Shown piece after piece: positions 38,036-51,700 of a stretch of 64,000 nucleotides of DNA. Under the pieces are notes generated by a model, which saw only the letters and a program-made list of their open reading frames with translations, had not been told where the DNA came from and did not search any database. The translations under genes were made by a program, and so were the position numbers. This DNA comes from Telmatactis stephensoni (taxonomy: Eukaryota > Cnidaria > Anthozoa > Actiniaria > Isophelliidae): assembly GCA_029948255.1 (NCBI GenBank), contig JALIZF010001918.1:434001-498000 (forward strand), given 5' to 3'. Position 1 is the stretch's first letter. Every line of letters begins with the position of its first letter.

Positions 38036-41000
38036 TGTTCTCAGCTTTTTTCTACTGATAAATTTGTCATTACAATTGAATCACGAAATGTGAAACCGTC
38101 TAGTCACTACTAAACTTCGAATCACTCTAAAAAATACTTGAGTGGGGAGGAGAAAAAGCTTTTATTCAATTAGCAGTACCCAACTAAAATCTCATGCATG
38201 TGCGTTCAGTTTTTCAACTGGTTTCTTAGTTGGATTTCCCTTTGTTCGATTCTCATTCGTTCAAATCCCATGCATCTGCAGGCTTTGTAGTTTCATATGA
38301 ACGAAACATTAACTTTCGAAAATACATAAATAAGGGAGGAGAATATTAATTAAATATCAACCCCAAATCCCACACAATTGCGTGCAATTCTTCGACCAGG
38401 TCTTAGCACATTTCAACAACGCGCTAACGCGTGCCAACCAAAACAAAATGTCATTGACTAAGACAATACGGCTTAATGCCCCTTAAGCTTGATCTCGCGA
38501 TCAGCAAAATATAAACATTCTCAAGGTGCATTCTAGTAAGCCTAGAGGCGTACAGGGGTAGTCGAATAAAAAGATACTGCAGTAGTTTGGCTGATGTGCA
38601 GTTAATGGGTCAATATTGGAACAAGTCGAACAAGCTTTACGGTATCGTGACTTTGGCTGATAAGTCGTCTGACAGCCACGTGGTTAGCTGCTGATACACC
38701 TACCTGTTTTTAGAAGTTAAAATAGAATACAACCTGTTTCTTCGTGTCCTTTTTGATCGCAATTAGAATCTTTAAACAGCAATAAACAGAAGTCTAAAAC
38801 AACAAGCTTTTGTGTAACAAAGTCTCAATTAACGAGATGCTTCAAAAAGGCCTGCCACAAAACTTAGATAAAGAAAAAATGAAAACTGAAGAAACAGAAA
38901 AGGGGAGAATTTTGACCTATAAAAACCAAAACAAATATCTTTTTACCAAAACACAAAACTATAAAACTAAATATTTTGGAACATCAAGCCCCGAAGGCTA
39001 AATGTTATTGACAGGAAAATGCCTAAATCTTAAGTACTGATTGATATTGATTGATAGGTCGTATTCAATTAGTTGATGCGTTGACAGGTTGACAAAGAGG
39101 CGCCACTATCAATATCAGAAGGCTGCACCCTTACACACTCACATCCACTTTTATCAAAAGAAACGGGAAAAACAATATGGAAATAAAAATAACTTCTGTG
39201 CACGCTACAGGAAAAAAGCTCGAGAACCATGTACGCGCCTGAAGGTGTATTAGCTTCTATTTCCGTTTGAGGTAAAAAAGGCTGAGTGAATGCCCGCCCT
39301 TAGTTGAGGTTTTTTGTAAATATTGTTATATAGAATGCGTGGAAGCAAAGATCCTTTCCCTCGGCTGAAATGACTAAAGCTCGAATGCTTTGTGCCGATT
39401 TAACTTAAGAATGCCAGAAATTGAAGAGTACTTTTCGACTACTTGTAAGTCTTGTGTGCACAGTGTATTCGTTATCCAGTTTACATTTTGTTCAAGTGGA
39501 TGGAGGAGATATCGAGATATAGCTGCAATATTCATTGATCATGAAGACTGGAATAAAAATTACTTCGATAAGAACTTTCACACTCGATTTCCCCGTCAGA
39601 TCGTCCCCAGCTGATGCCTATAAAATACGGACCATTAGAAACAGCACGACTCCTTTCTATCTCTAATAAAAATCGCTGTATAATCTTTAACAAATCCTTT
39701 GAATTAATGACAAACTACTTAACATTTGTTCTCAAAATAGCTCCAGGCAAATCATTAGAACGGCTTTGAATATTTATTATTACACATAATATTCAAAGTT
39801 TCTTCCTCTGAACTAATAGCAGTAGGGCCCTCAGGGCATACTGGCTACAACCTGACAAGCTAATTTTGAAATGCCACACATCAATTTTTTTTCTTCTTCT
39901 TCTTCTTTTCAAAACGCCATTATGATACGTGTCGTTTTCCATGTCAAGTTTCGGTAAGAAGTGACAGGTTTTTTAATAGAGTGCACCCGTGTGCAGCTTG
40001 GATTAGCAAACCAGATATACTATCATGATATGCGCATATCATTAACGAAGCCTTTTAGAGCCTTAAGATTGTATGGCGGACTGAATAGATATGGGGGCGT
40101 CTTCAATATTTTTAATTCAATCGATAATATATTTTTTCACGACTCAAGGACAAGCGAGCTAAATGTAAATGAAACATCTTTATCCCATATAAAACCCTTC
40201 AAAACTACTTGAGAAACCGTTGTAGTTTGTTATAGATTGGAGAGAAATAAATTGAATGGTTAGTGGGCACGAGAGGTACATTTACAAACAACTGATGCCT
40301 ACTTCGAAAGAAAAATTATTTAGTTCTAACGTTTAAAATGGCTTTCGAAGTTACATCGATTGAGATGAATGGATTGAATGTTAGTGGGAAAACGACAGGA
40401 AGAAATGCACACGCCATGAAAACAGTTGTGTATTTTGACATTAATGAAAGGGAATAAAGACATAAAAATGACAAAAGACTTCCTTTCCAGCTGTAAAAGC
40501 GAATATCTTGACGTCATCTTAATGAACCAGCAATTCGCGTGATTGAACGAGCAGTGTAGATGGACATGTAAATACGAGTGGAAAAAATTTCATGGTGTAG
40601 TCTTCGAGAGAGAGGAGATAATAACTAAGAAAGATGTTTATCGAGTCATTGGTTTTCCCTAAACATTTCAAGGGTTTCTCAAGAAGTTTTGAACATATAC
40701 ACAGCACCGCCTCTTTGAAAAGGTGCCGTGACCCATTGCTAACCTCTTCTATACGAGACCACACACGCGCACGCTACCTAAGTGTACTCAAGAACAAACA
40801 CTTCGGTTGAAGATTTGGGGACTTTAGACCGCTCAATTCCGATGAAAGTTGGATGGTAAAATAAAGAGTGATTTTGAGACGAATAATTAGCCATTAGAGC
40901 AGACTAGAATCTAAGAGCGTACCCTCATTAGAGTTATTACAACTACAAATGGCATTTGTGGTATAACAACGTCGCTTTTAATAATGGCCACTTTAAGAGA

Positions 41001-43170
41001 ACAAGTGAACGCAATTTGCCTAAATGATCATTAGTTTAAAAGATGACTTTAAGACCAATATCTGAAAACCACACTGCAGTATTACTAAGCAGGTTTTACA
41101 CGCAAAACAATCGCGAGAAACACGTCTTAGTCTTATTTTGTACAGGTGCGTCTGAAACTATCAAAGAAAGACATTGATAATACTGGCATGGCCCTAAACT
41201 CGATTACTTTAAGTGTCTCCTAGAAATATCTAGGTCTAATAAATGATAAAATATTTACGATAAGCTTAAAAAGGGGATCGTTTAGTATCGCTTTAAGGCC
41301 TTCTTGAAGTAGCACTTAAAAACGCCCAAGTACTACACTAAGAGTTAACAATTTAGCGATGAGAGCTGGTTAACTTTTAGCGGGAAAAAGACCACGGAAC
41401 ACCGGTCCGATAAAGCTGTATAACTGAGGATGGAAAACAAAGCAACTTGAGTGAATAGCTTTATAGAATTCTATTTACCTGGCGCCCCAAAAACGGCATT
41501 TCATATGGTTTTAGTTATTAAACTAACCTATTTAATAAAGGCCATTAAACATTGTGGAAGCAGCTGTTAAGTTGACAAACTTTAATATTTCGTGTAAAGA
41601 CGAGTTAGAGTGTTTACATAGTATTATTATCATCAAGAAGCACTCCTTTTAGTCAAACTATAGTATTACGACGCTGTATTCCCCACTCCTTTATCTTCTA
41701 CAGAATAGCCTGCCTTCAAAAAGTGTCATACAGGTTTCACTGAAAGTGTACTTAAAAGCTTACAAATAGAAGATAATCCCTAGTCCAGACAAGAAAATTA
41801 TCCTATCTTTATTACATATAATTACTTAAAAGCTGAGCACCTAAATAATGTAATATCTTTAAAAATATCAGTAGACAAGCAGCAGCTAATCTTATCTTTG
41901 ATCACATTTTTTACTAAATACTTTAAAAAATAATTTATAGGTATAATCAAAAGGATAAGCTAAATATACATTAGATTATTGCTAAAATTAGTCACATGTT
42001 TTTAGCTTTATTTGCTTTTTGTTAGGTGTGAAATCTTAATTATTGAAAACATTTTAAAACAGCAACTAAAGATGAAATTAGTGATGCATTTACATAATAT
42101 TCAGCTTCTCTTCATAGGTAATAATTATTAACCTTAATGGAAAGCGGCATATCATGTACCATAACTACCAGGCTAGTATTGTCTTTCTAAATTCAGTTAA
42201 CTTAAGGCTGTGCTCCAAGAAAAAATTCAGGGAGCCCAAAGGGCTCCAAATGTTCACAAGGTGACTAGCTCTCAAGGTTTTTCAATTCCCACAATTTTTA
42301 GTTGCCAAACACTAATATTAGTTACCTCAGGCACTTCGGCTCCACTATAGCCAAAAGGACATATACCACTTTTACAAAATCATCTCGGATCATCATGAAT
42401 GATGATGATGATGATGATAATAAACATATTGCTTTAACCTAAAAAACTTTTGATTGATCCTCATCTTTTTTGTGAAGAAGATACAGTACATTTTGATTAT
42501 TATACAAGTGGTCACACCACAGCCTCAGTAACCATTTTAAATGACTTTGTATTTTTTTAGAGATGTCCTCTTTCTTGGGTAAGGGGCAGAAGCAGCAGGG
42601 AAGGGTTAGTTAAAAACCCTGAATGACAGATGCTATTGATCACTGTGTCCTAGTATCTTAGGGAATGGAGAGGAATATTTCATACATTTGGTATCTATCT
42701 GTTAGCATTATTTGAAATAGGGAATGCAAGATTGGTATTAACATTTTACAGGATAAGGCAAAAGTTTGTCCCATTAAGATGCCCTATTGTAACAAGTATA
42801 GATACTATCAAATTGGACAGCACATTTCTGTTAGAAAACTGTAGTTCTATTAAAAAGTTCAATATTGCAATTTTCAATACTTAGGTTAACTTAAATTCCA
42901 AACCAAGAAATTATTTCTATTTGATATTCCTAACACTTCCTTCAACCTTCAACTTACAATGTGTGTGCATTATACAAAATGTGTGCATGTTCAACAAAAA
43001 TATCAATCTTTTACAACAATCAAGAATTAGTCCTGATACAATGTAAGTATTTTACATTTGTATCATACATAAATCTAAGGCATTAAGAATAACATTATGT
43101 AATAAAGGTATTAATTATACTGACTATTGGAGAATAAAAAGTGGATATTCTTGGGTTATATGTGACATCA
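38036..43170. other. NK3-Lbx spacer, no gene recognised
   Basis: Frames do not exceed about 83 codons and show no domain. Short simple repeats are (TTC)n at 39885-39909 and (ATG)n at 42396-42419. I see no splice-linked exon pair. Confidence 0.45.
42396..42419. repeat. (ATG)n microsatellite
   Basis: Six to seven GATGAT-type trinucleotides in a row. Confidence 0.85.
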
Positions 43171-43290
43171 CGGCAGCCATCTTGGATGAACTTCGGCAAA
43201 AGATTTCTCATTAGCGTCTATTGTTTTGTTCATCCAACATGGCTACAACTTCATTGTCTTTTGAGGAATGGATGAAACCCAGCAATTAAA

Positions 43291-43356
43291 TCCCCTCCCC
43301 CCAACCACACACCCATCACCCATCTCCCCCCCTCCCCCCTCTCCCCCCTTCCCCCC
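43291..43356. repeat. C-rich tract with G-quadruplex potential on the - strand
   Basis: From 43326 to 43356 there are four C runs of 7, 6, 6 and 6 bases, separated by 1, 3 and 2 bases. The complementary strand fits the G3+N1-7 quadruplex pattern with room to spare. The upstream part (43291-43325) is also C-rich but less regular. Confidence 0.85.
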
Positions 43357-44309
43357 AAATAGAAAATATATAAACTCCCTAACCAGTCTGATCTCCAAAG
43401 ACAAGCCCTCTTCAAAATAGCCTGTGGAGCTAACCTGACTCCCAAATACAAACTAGAAGTCTGCTTAAGAACTTTACTGGACAATTAGTACAAAAATAAA
43501 GGATAGTGACTTGTTATCCTCAAGACATATATTGCAGCCCCTGTACTCCACAAATCACATGATATTTTACAAACAACATAATTTTGAAGTGTTACGTATC
43601 TCAAAACAAAGAAACATTATTCACCAGAATATTTCACTTATGATATAAGAGTTTGGTATTTTGGAGGTGAAAAATTCACAGGAAGTCAGTGGTCCACTCA
43701 AACTTTCTCTGAATTGAGCTCAATTTTATCATTTTAAACCAAATATAGATTCAAACATCTTCATTCGAACAAGCCGGCGTGTTTTCTACTCGGATCTCAA
43801 AAAGCTTCAAATATTTTCTTCAAAAATAACGACAGTCGAACGTATTAGAAGCTGTGAACAAATGACTTTGACCTTGAAGTGCCAAAGTCTCAAATAACAC
43901 ATCAAGAGCAAGCAGAATTCGTAAATCTTTATCTGTATTTATGATAAGAGTTTTATAACTTATCACAAATACACAGAGAAAAGGTTTAGTTATCCTCTAA
44001 ATAACCTCTGTCTAGCGAGTAATAAATATATAAACTAATCTATAAATCACAACGACATTGACATTGATAACTGTCACTTCTTTACCTGTCGTTCTCTTGT
44101 GGAATTTCCAAACCAAGCTCTCATTCCGGGCCTCATTCTCACAGTTTTCTACTTCAGATAGCTTCCTTGCCAACCCAAACATCTTGCAATCGAAAAAAAT
44201 CCATTTTTTCACTTGAAATTATGTTGAACTTTTGCAGGAAACCTCTTCACCAGCCAAAGCGTGAAGAGGAACTGTTTTCTATGCGGCGACCTTTTGAACT
44301 CGACTGTCA

Positions 44310-44400
44310 AAGTGTTTGTTACGTCAGTCAAATAGAGGCTTGTGATTGGTCAGAAATTTTGCGCGCGCTTTTACGCATCTAGCTTTGCCGCGTGCGCTTG
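44310..44400. promoter_or_regulatory. GC/CpG-rich promoter-like patch without a recognised gene
   Basis: TTACGTCA at 44319-44326, an inverted CCAAT (ATTGG, 44345-44349) and a CpG-rich run containing GCGCGCGC at 44361-44368 lie close together. The TTACGTCA-near-CCAAT pairing recalls the region 200 bases upstream of NK4. I see no convincing open frame with splice sites on either side, so it may be an orphan promoter, an enhancer or part of a dispersed repeat. Confidence 0.3.
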
Positions 44401-44982
44401 TATTTACAGAGGAAGCCCAATCGAGTATTGCTTGAAAAACAACAGGGAGCAGATTTTTTTTTCAATATTGAGAAATAATGGCTAAAAGTGCCAAAAACTA
44501 GTCCCTCCTGCAAGTTTTAATTCAAATTTTCGATTTGGATTAACACTCGAATTCTATTTTTATCAGTTAGGAATTGATCTGACTAAGATACGATTGTACA
44601 ACTAGTTGTTATCCTGTATTTTTATTCAAATTTAGCAACTTTCAAGCTCAATGTAAATAATTATATAGCAATTGAGCGAAGGAAAACCTAAAACTCATTT
44701 TCGATCCAAATTTTCTCTTTGGATTATCCAACTTTTATTAATCAAAATCACTTACAAACAACCTAAACATTCTGAAAGTAATAACTTTAGCTTTGTACAA
44801 CAGTTATTCTTCAGCTGCCAATAGAGTTTTGTTGCCCAATGCTTGAACGTGAAAAAAATCTCCTCTTAATTTACCTTCACTTTTTGGTTCCATTTTTCAG
44901 TTCTTTTTTTACGTCTTTATAGGAATATCAGTGTTAAGGACGTCTGGAGGCTAGACAAGATCAGGCAAACGAAAGGGATGCG

Positions 44983-45055
44983 CATTGACTCTAGGGGCGA
45001 GTAACCAAGGCCAGACCCCCCCTCTCCCCGGCTGGAACCGCCCCTAGACTCAATG
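44983..45055. repeat. GC-rich inverted repeat (17-bp arms, 39-bp loop)
   Basis: Arm CATTGACTCTAGGGGCG at 44983-44999 pairs with CGCCCCTAGACTCAATG at 45039-45055, with one mismatch. The loop is C-rich. This may be the end of a small mobile element or a structured motif. Confidence 0.7.
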
Positions 45056-45563
45056 ACTTGAGGGCGGAATGAAGACAAGTTATTCAGAGGAGTCTCATGT
45101 TGAGGGCACGTTGGGCGAGAGAGAAAACTAGGTTATAATAAACCACTGTGAAGAGTTTTTGCCATGAGCTAAACAGACGGGATGCAACTGTTTCTACAAC
45201 TTTAAGAGTTTACATTGCGTACATAAGCAGAGTTGACGCTGTGTCTTCATCCCTGCAACTCAGTTGCGCACATCGTGTCGGTCCCATATGTTGCGCGCAA
45301 CGTTTTTGGAAAAGTTGCACTGTGAAAAAAAGATCTTGCAATTGAGAACGCGGGGCTGTAATTTGAGCAGGGGGCGTATTCAAAATTCGGAAATGAATAT
45401 AGTGCATACAATTTTATTTCTCTTTACCACAACTATGACCTATAACGCACTTGATTTATGTACTGCAGTTCAGTGTACTACATTTAATTTTGTGCTTCAT
45501 TATATTTTTTAACATCTTCTAATGTTAGATAAAGTGTAGGTTATGGTCTCAGCTACATAAAAC

Positions 45564-45720
45564 TCCCGGGGGAAGAGCATTCCCTATAATGGACTTTACG
45601 GGTATACTCCGCCCGAAAGGGGTACTTTTTGAGGCCAGAGGTATAGAAAATGGTAGGGAATTTCCGTAGCTTCCTTTAATTCTCCCCTCCCCCTCCCCCT
45701 ACTCCTACGTACCCTTAGGA
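45564..45720. mobile_element. possible fragment of the CCCGGGGG-ended repeat family
   Basis: The stretch begins ACTCCCGGGGGAAGAGCATTCCC and carries GAAAGGGGTACTTTTTGAGG. It resembles the ends and internal GGTACC-type motifs of the element at 63356-63718. No matching second terminus is seen, so this would be a truncated or diverged relative. Confidence 0.35.
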
Positions 45721-46108
45721 GGGGACGACCTTTCTCAAATTGTGCGCTTAAAATCGAGCCTGGATTTGCAGCCTTTATACATTTAGTAAAAATATTGTTC
45801 TCGGTGCAAAGTGAAACAAAGGTGTACTGTGAAATGAGGAGTCAGAATGAACAATGAAAAAAGATGACCAGTAGAGTCTCTGTTGACTCTGCTTGCAGGG
45901 TAATAAAGATTATACACTAGCATTCCTAACATTAAATACCGGCGACTACAGCGGTGAACTCCTAAGCATGTTTTGATAGACACCTCAAGGACCAGCACTT
46001 TAGTGCTGCGGGTCTACAGTCAAGAGAGTTTAACTCGGTTGGGACGGACTTGCATGGTAGAGAGCGGAATGATGCACTTATTTGTATGAGAGAATAATCT
46101 AATTTATT

Positions 46109-46300
46109 GGGTGGCATGGTTGGCCGAGCGGTTAGAGTGCTGCATGGCCTTTCACCGCTGTGGTCCGGGTTCGAGTCCCAGCTCGAGCGCCTGGATCATA
46201 TGTGAATTGAGTTTGTTTGATGTGTTCTTCTCTACCATGCCACGAGAGTTTTTTCTCCGGGTTCTCCAGTTTTTCCTCCCTCAGCAAAAATTGGCCGCTA
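46109..46300 (+). mobile_element. tRNA-derived SINE
   Basis: An RNA polymerase III A box TGGCCGAGCGG (46121-46131) and B box GGTTCGAGTCC (46168-46178) are spaced as in a tRNA with a variable arm. The predicted acceptor ends do not pair (GCATGGT against the bases after the T arm), so this is not a functional tRNA. The body after the head contains TTTTTTCTCCGGGTTCTCC and TTTTTCCTCCCTC, a pattern I associate with SINE bodies of marine invertebrates. The 3' boundary and any target duplication are unclear. Confidence 0.7.
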
Positions 46301-49300
46301 GCAGTCCCGCTTTTCCCTCCAGAATCGGGAAAATCGAGGTTTTAGTGGACGAGCGGAAAATGGGACGACTTAGGGAGGGGAGGGAGAAGAGAACAGTGGG
46401 GCTCGTGAGGCTGGAAGAAAAAGTGCGAACTATAGTGGGACTGCTCACTGTCCATCAGTCATAGCCATAGAGGGATTTCACGGCAGCAATATTTGTGAGC
46501 AAGTACAAAGTTTTTGAATGAGAAAAGATTTCATTTCTCTTGGGAGAAAAGCGCTATTATTTTGACCACTAACTGGCTGCCGTGAAGAGATTAAGAATAC
46601 ATCCGGGGAATACATGCTGTATATGTGCGCACTATAAAGAACTGACAAATAAAGCTGAAAATCATACAAGTGTAAAAACATACTTATGTAAATATACTAG
46701 GAAAGTGGAAGTTCAACTTTGAATTTCGATTTAACAGTTGTTCGAAGGCCGGCTCGCGCTAACTCAGCATTAAAACCTAGACCGCACGACCGAACAATTT
46801 ACATATCAATAGCAAAATGTGTTCAATGTACAAAGGGTGATCTTCTTCCTGGACAACCACGTACGCCAATATGCCGAAAGAACAGCTAGTGTAGAAAGTG
46901 CTAATGAACTGAGGGGGGTAAATCTGGTGTTAAGGTAAATGAAGTGTTACATTGATGTTTATCTTCGTTGCTTGGGGTACTAAACCCTTATTATTACATA
47001 ATGGTTATTTTACATTACAACCACTACGGACTCCTGCTACCAAAGCAACCAACACGACTGGACGGTCAAATAGAGTGACTATATTTACCCCGTGAAAGAA
47101 AGATAACTATTTAGTTTGTACTAGTTGATAAAGAACAAAAGTAAACAACAGGTTTAAAGTCTACTACTAACTATTATGTGTACTATTTTTTACGGGTTAA
47201 ATAAAATCACTCTACAAAACATGTAGCAGTACAAGTGAGAGTCAATTGCTAAATACCATAGTCTATTTGCCCTGAGTATCAGAGACTATTTCCGAAGGCG
47301 CTCGTCATAGAAGATTAGAAAAAAATAATAACGATACACAGGGCAATAGCCTATCCTGGAACATGTTATAACTGGTCCGTAAAAGGGTTACCCATTGACC
47401 AGTCAGTTGACCAGTCATCTTCTGTTTGGGAATTCTAAATAGTGACTTTAATTGATATTTCGCCCTGTAAGCAGCGATAAAACTTGTACATATTGATATC
47501 TAATTCACTTTCTTCCTTTGATTTGCCCAACTTCGGCTTCTTTAAATACAACAAGCGTTAAAAAATCGGATTATTTCTAAGAACAGAGAAGCCGTTTGAT
47601 TTAATGCCCACTTCTCTAATCGGACTAGCAATAAAACTTCATAGGATTTAAGGTTTTGTAAAGTTTATGCACATGATAACGTGGCCAGACATTTGTTGAC
47701 TAGCTACTGGATTATTTTGTATTCTGGACTTTGAGACACTTGGTTGCTCAACTCAATGTACTAAAATTAAAAAGAAAAATATGATCATCGAAAGAAAATG
47801 TATTTTCATAATCCTCACATTAAAATTATAGATGCGGTCTTGTATTTGATGTGATTTCCTCGGTTCTATGGTATCATCAACTATCTTTACCCCCTCGAAT
47901 ATAAATTGTCACCGTTTGCGATCGACTGTCATGTGTTTACATACACTAAGCAGTGGCAGGTCCGGGGAGATAACATGATGAAAACGAGCGCCAGTGCAGA
48001 CTGCGAGTCGCCAATAAACGTAGAATTGACTTTATGCATGTCCATGGGAAAATCATTAGGCAATAACCGTTTAGTTGCTTGAAAAAAAGTGGTATAGGCC
48101 CTTTGATTATTTTATTGACAAAACCGCAAGTTCACCATGAAGGGTAACCATAACAATCTCACGTCTGCGGTACAGGTGAACATGGTGAATTGTTGAATAT
48201 ATTTGTAATTTTATTGAAAATGTTTTGTATGTAGAAAGTACACTGTCGCGTTAGCCAAAGCTGAATAATTTATAAATTAGACATTTCTGTGATTTCTTAA
48301 CAGTTCAAGTATGTTTTTTACAAGATTATAATGCTATGTCGGCCCGATTTTTGATAAGCTTCGTTCGGGAAAACAAAGAAATCGGGGCCAATTCTGAAAA
48401 AGATTTTTTCGTGTCAGACCGATATTTTTGAAAGATAAATCAAAATGTAGTTTGAATGCTTAAAGCAGTAGAACTCAATATCGTGTCACTAGGCCTTTAT
48501 TCTAAAATTTTCTCAATGCAACATGAAATAGACTGTTCTTTCTTTCTTGCCTCACTTTCCGGATGTATTTACAATCTATAATTCCAGGCATGTAAAGCTA
48601 GATATACAGGAACAAAAATGTCGGGCACTAGTAGACACTCATCTAATTAAATGCTCTTGATCGAGCTAGAATGCCTGCAATTATCGAAAAAGAAAGTCAT
48701 AGATCTAATGAATTAGAGCTTATTTTATGAACTAGTGTAGTAGTATTATTAGGAATGATAGACCATGATAGGTTGTGCCAGAATGCTTAGTAAACGATGT
48801 CACTTTTATGCCAGAGTCTATCTTATCTGAAGGATAAGAAGTACAGAAGTTTAATGAATTAGAAACCGATTATTTAACCTCAATACCAGCGTAGTTTCAA
48901 TTAATTTTATGATAAAGTACGTTGAATACTTGCTCTTTTCGATGGCTACAAAGTTGACTAGAATACTGACTGTGTACTGAAAAAACCTTGTGATTCAAAA
49001 GAGCACAACTCGAACACAACTCGAAAGAATAAAAGGACTGGAGTTTGAAGACAAACAGTGTAATATGTTTTACTTTCATTGCTAAGTTTAAGTTGGGTTT
49101 TGAACACTCTCTTGAACTGCTCCACAAAACAAATTTGCCCACCAGTGCTGAGTGAAAATCACTACAACTTGCACGCAAAACCGGGTTATTACGCGTCTGT
49201 ATTGAATCAATCGAGCATCTAACAAAGTGGCAACACTTTCAAAGCCCTCATAGACAAAGCGACTTTATTTTGCAATTTCTATTGTTATGATAACAATTGA

Positions 49301-51480
49301 ATCTCTCATAAAGGCAAAGGAGATTTCCATTAACCTCTTTCATTAATTCACAATGTGGAGAACTCAACAATTAACCGAACTAAACAAACGTTTACAATTC
49401 TCGAAAGAGACAAGAAGTGTTTAGTTTTGTCATCCGACTAAGTAGGATTAACTGCAAAGAGCTAAAACTCTAACCCTACACAGCTGAGTACATATACAAA
49501 AACCTGAATTTCACAAAAATAATGAAGTTTATTATAAAATTGAAGTTATTTATCCTACAGTGACTAAAAGCCAATATAATTCCTTGATTTAGACCCCTAA
49601 ATTTTCCAGTGCAAAGCAGTGTGCGCTATTATTCTAAATTTGCTACTGTATCTCAGTGAACTAAAAGATTTGTTGATTGACCACTTTAAGTTTTATTTAC
49701 TTAAATGAAGGGATTTTTAGCCAAACTCCTGTGTAAACTGTTTGCAAGAAAAAACGTGAAAAAAGCTCTAAATTGAAACATTTAAAGCCACTTTAGTGAA
49801 ATGGGAATTAGTTACGGAATCACCTGCAATAATATTTGTAGAAAATATGCAGCATTTCCCTGATGGGAGTCTCCTCTTCTTCTTCTTTGTTTGTGGAGAG
49901 AGAAGAATTAAAAGAATAAAAAAATGGCTTCATGCAAACTGGAGAATAATAAATGAACAATTTTTCTCATAGTGAAAGTTAAGGCGATTTTTATTCCAAT
50001 GGATTTTTCTTCCTAACTGCGCGCTGATTTTTGTTATTATTCAGAAATATGCTGTTTAATGCTGTCTACTTCAAATTCGTGAGATGCACTTTCGTCCTAA
50101 AAGACCTCGCAGGACTATTGATGATCCTTTTGGAATGTAATTAGTTTCTGTTTTAAGACCCCACCTTCCTAAATTCGCAAGGTAAAAATAGTCCAAACTA
50201 CAGTGATTAATGAGCAGAGTCAAACTAGAATAAATGTCATGACATGAGCCAGGCAAAATGTATGACCCGAAAAATATTACACAGTACAGGAAGGGATCTC
50301 TATAAATAGTCCTAATAATTACCACTGACTGACGTTATTCCGGTCTTTCTAAATACAAATTGCGGCAATTAATTCTAATCGTTGGGATCTGATAATTCCT
50401 TAAACTGGGCTGGTCGGGAAAGCCGCAATGGTTGGGTAGGAATAATCGCATAAAAACAAGGAGAAAGAGATTTAGAGTATTCAGCAGAGGAATACGCCCA
50501 CTTTGTTGATATATATGAAAACCAGTATTTGAAACTGATAAAAATAGCCCCTAAGACGGATTTTATCTCAGTGTTATTGCCGCAAAGTCGATCGAATAAA
50601 ACCTTGATATATCTTCTACTACTGAAACTAGCGATGTTTTTCTACAAGCATCCAGTCTTTACTTATAATTGACTCTGATTGTAATTTTTTTCCTTGAAAA
50701 TATATAAATTCAGTTGACTTGCTAATTATAAACTGTGGACACAGATAGAGCCAGAAAGACTACTGAAACTGTCGCGAATAGGCAGGTCCACTGGCATATC
50801 CGCGACACACCTAAGTACCGGCACAGATGGCAAAGTCAAATTTGACAACAAAACACCACAAAAAGAGGCGAATTTAACGGCCATCGTTTAAGAATAACTG
50901 TGCTCTTTCTCTGACAGACGCCGAGATCAAGCCATTTGGTATTGTAATGGGTTATTTGCGTTGTGGAGCTGAAAGGCCTCGTGCGCCTGTTCATTCATGG
51001 TCAAAAACGGACTTCAAAAATAATGCTGTCTTTGCATAGAGAACAGTCAAAAGAAAATTGGAATTATGCAAGAGGTAAGCACGGACGTCAAGTGGGCGAA
51101 CAATGGCTTAAATTAATTAGGAGATATCTTCAGATAAAGGTTTTAGGCATCAAGAGATATTGATGCTATTTAATCGACCGCCAGGTAACATTATACTTCG
51201 ATAAGCTATGCACCTAGCCCGGGATGGAAATCGTTACCCAGAGTTTGAAAGAGCGTGTCTTTTATGAAGTTTGTTGAACTAAGGGACAGCAGTTTCAAGC
51301 GTAATTGTTTGTCATAATTTACAAAAGCGTAATTTGGCAGTTTCTAAAATGTTGTCATTGTCCTAACAAGACCTGGTTGATAGCGTTGACAGCCCAGTTC
51401 AAGTCAACTCTACAGTTGTCAAACATTGATTCTGTCAAGCTTATTGAATTACTGTTGCCGCTTCAAGTTCTGATTGGCTG
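46301..51480. other. spacer upstream of Lbx, no gene recognised
   Basis: Only short AT-biased frames. No exon pair, tRNA or mobile element end is visible by eye. Confidence 0.45.
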
Positions 51481-51700
51481 CCCATAATTGGGTAAATACT
51501 TTAATTAATTAGTCATCAGTTTCACACTAGAAGTATAATTTAATTGACGCGCCTCATCTTCGAGTTGGTTTCAAGCTGGCTATTGCATAAAGCCAGGCGA
51601 GAAAGGACGGATCAACAGATTAAGGTAATGGGAGTACGGTGAAGGACCCCTATGAACCTCACTGGAATATCAACAGACAACATCACAGCGCATCGCAGTC
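51465..51700 (+). promoter_or_regulatory. putative Lbx proximal promoter
   Basis: Upstream of the Lbx start codon are an inverted CCAAT (GATTGGCTG near 51472-51480), CATAATTG and a palindromic TTAATTAATTAG run near 51501-51512 that matches homeodomain ATTA cores. These are motif matches only, and ATTA is common in AT-rich DNA. Confidence 0.3.

Noticed and set aside
43241..43289. Short frame starting in the second YY1-like site (about 16 codons)
   Set aside because: Too short, no following donor in frame and no recognisable peptide.
46114..46190. Functional tRNA gene
   Set aside because: A and B boxes are good, but the acceptor stem halves do not pair and a SINE-like body follows.
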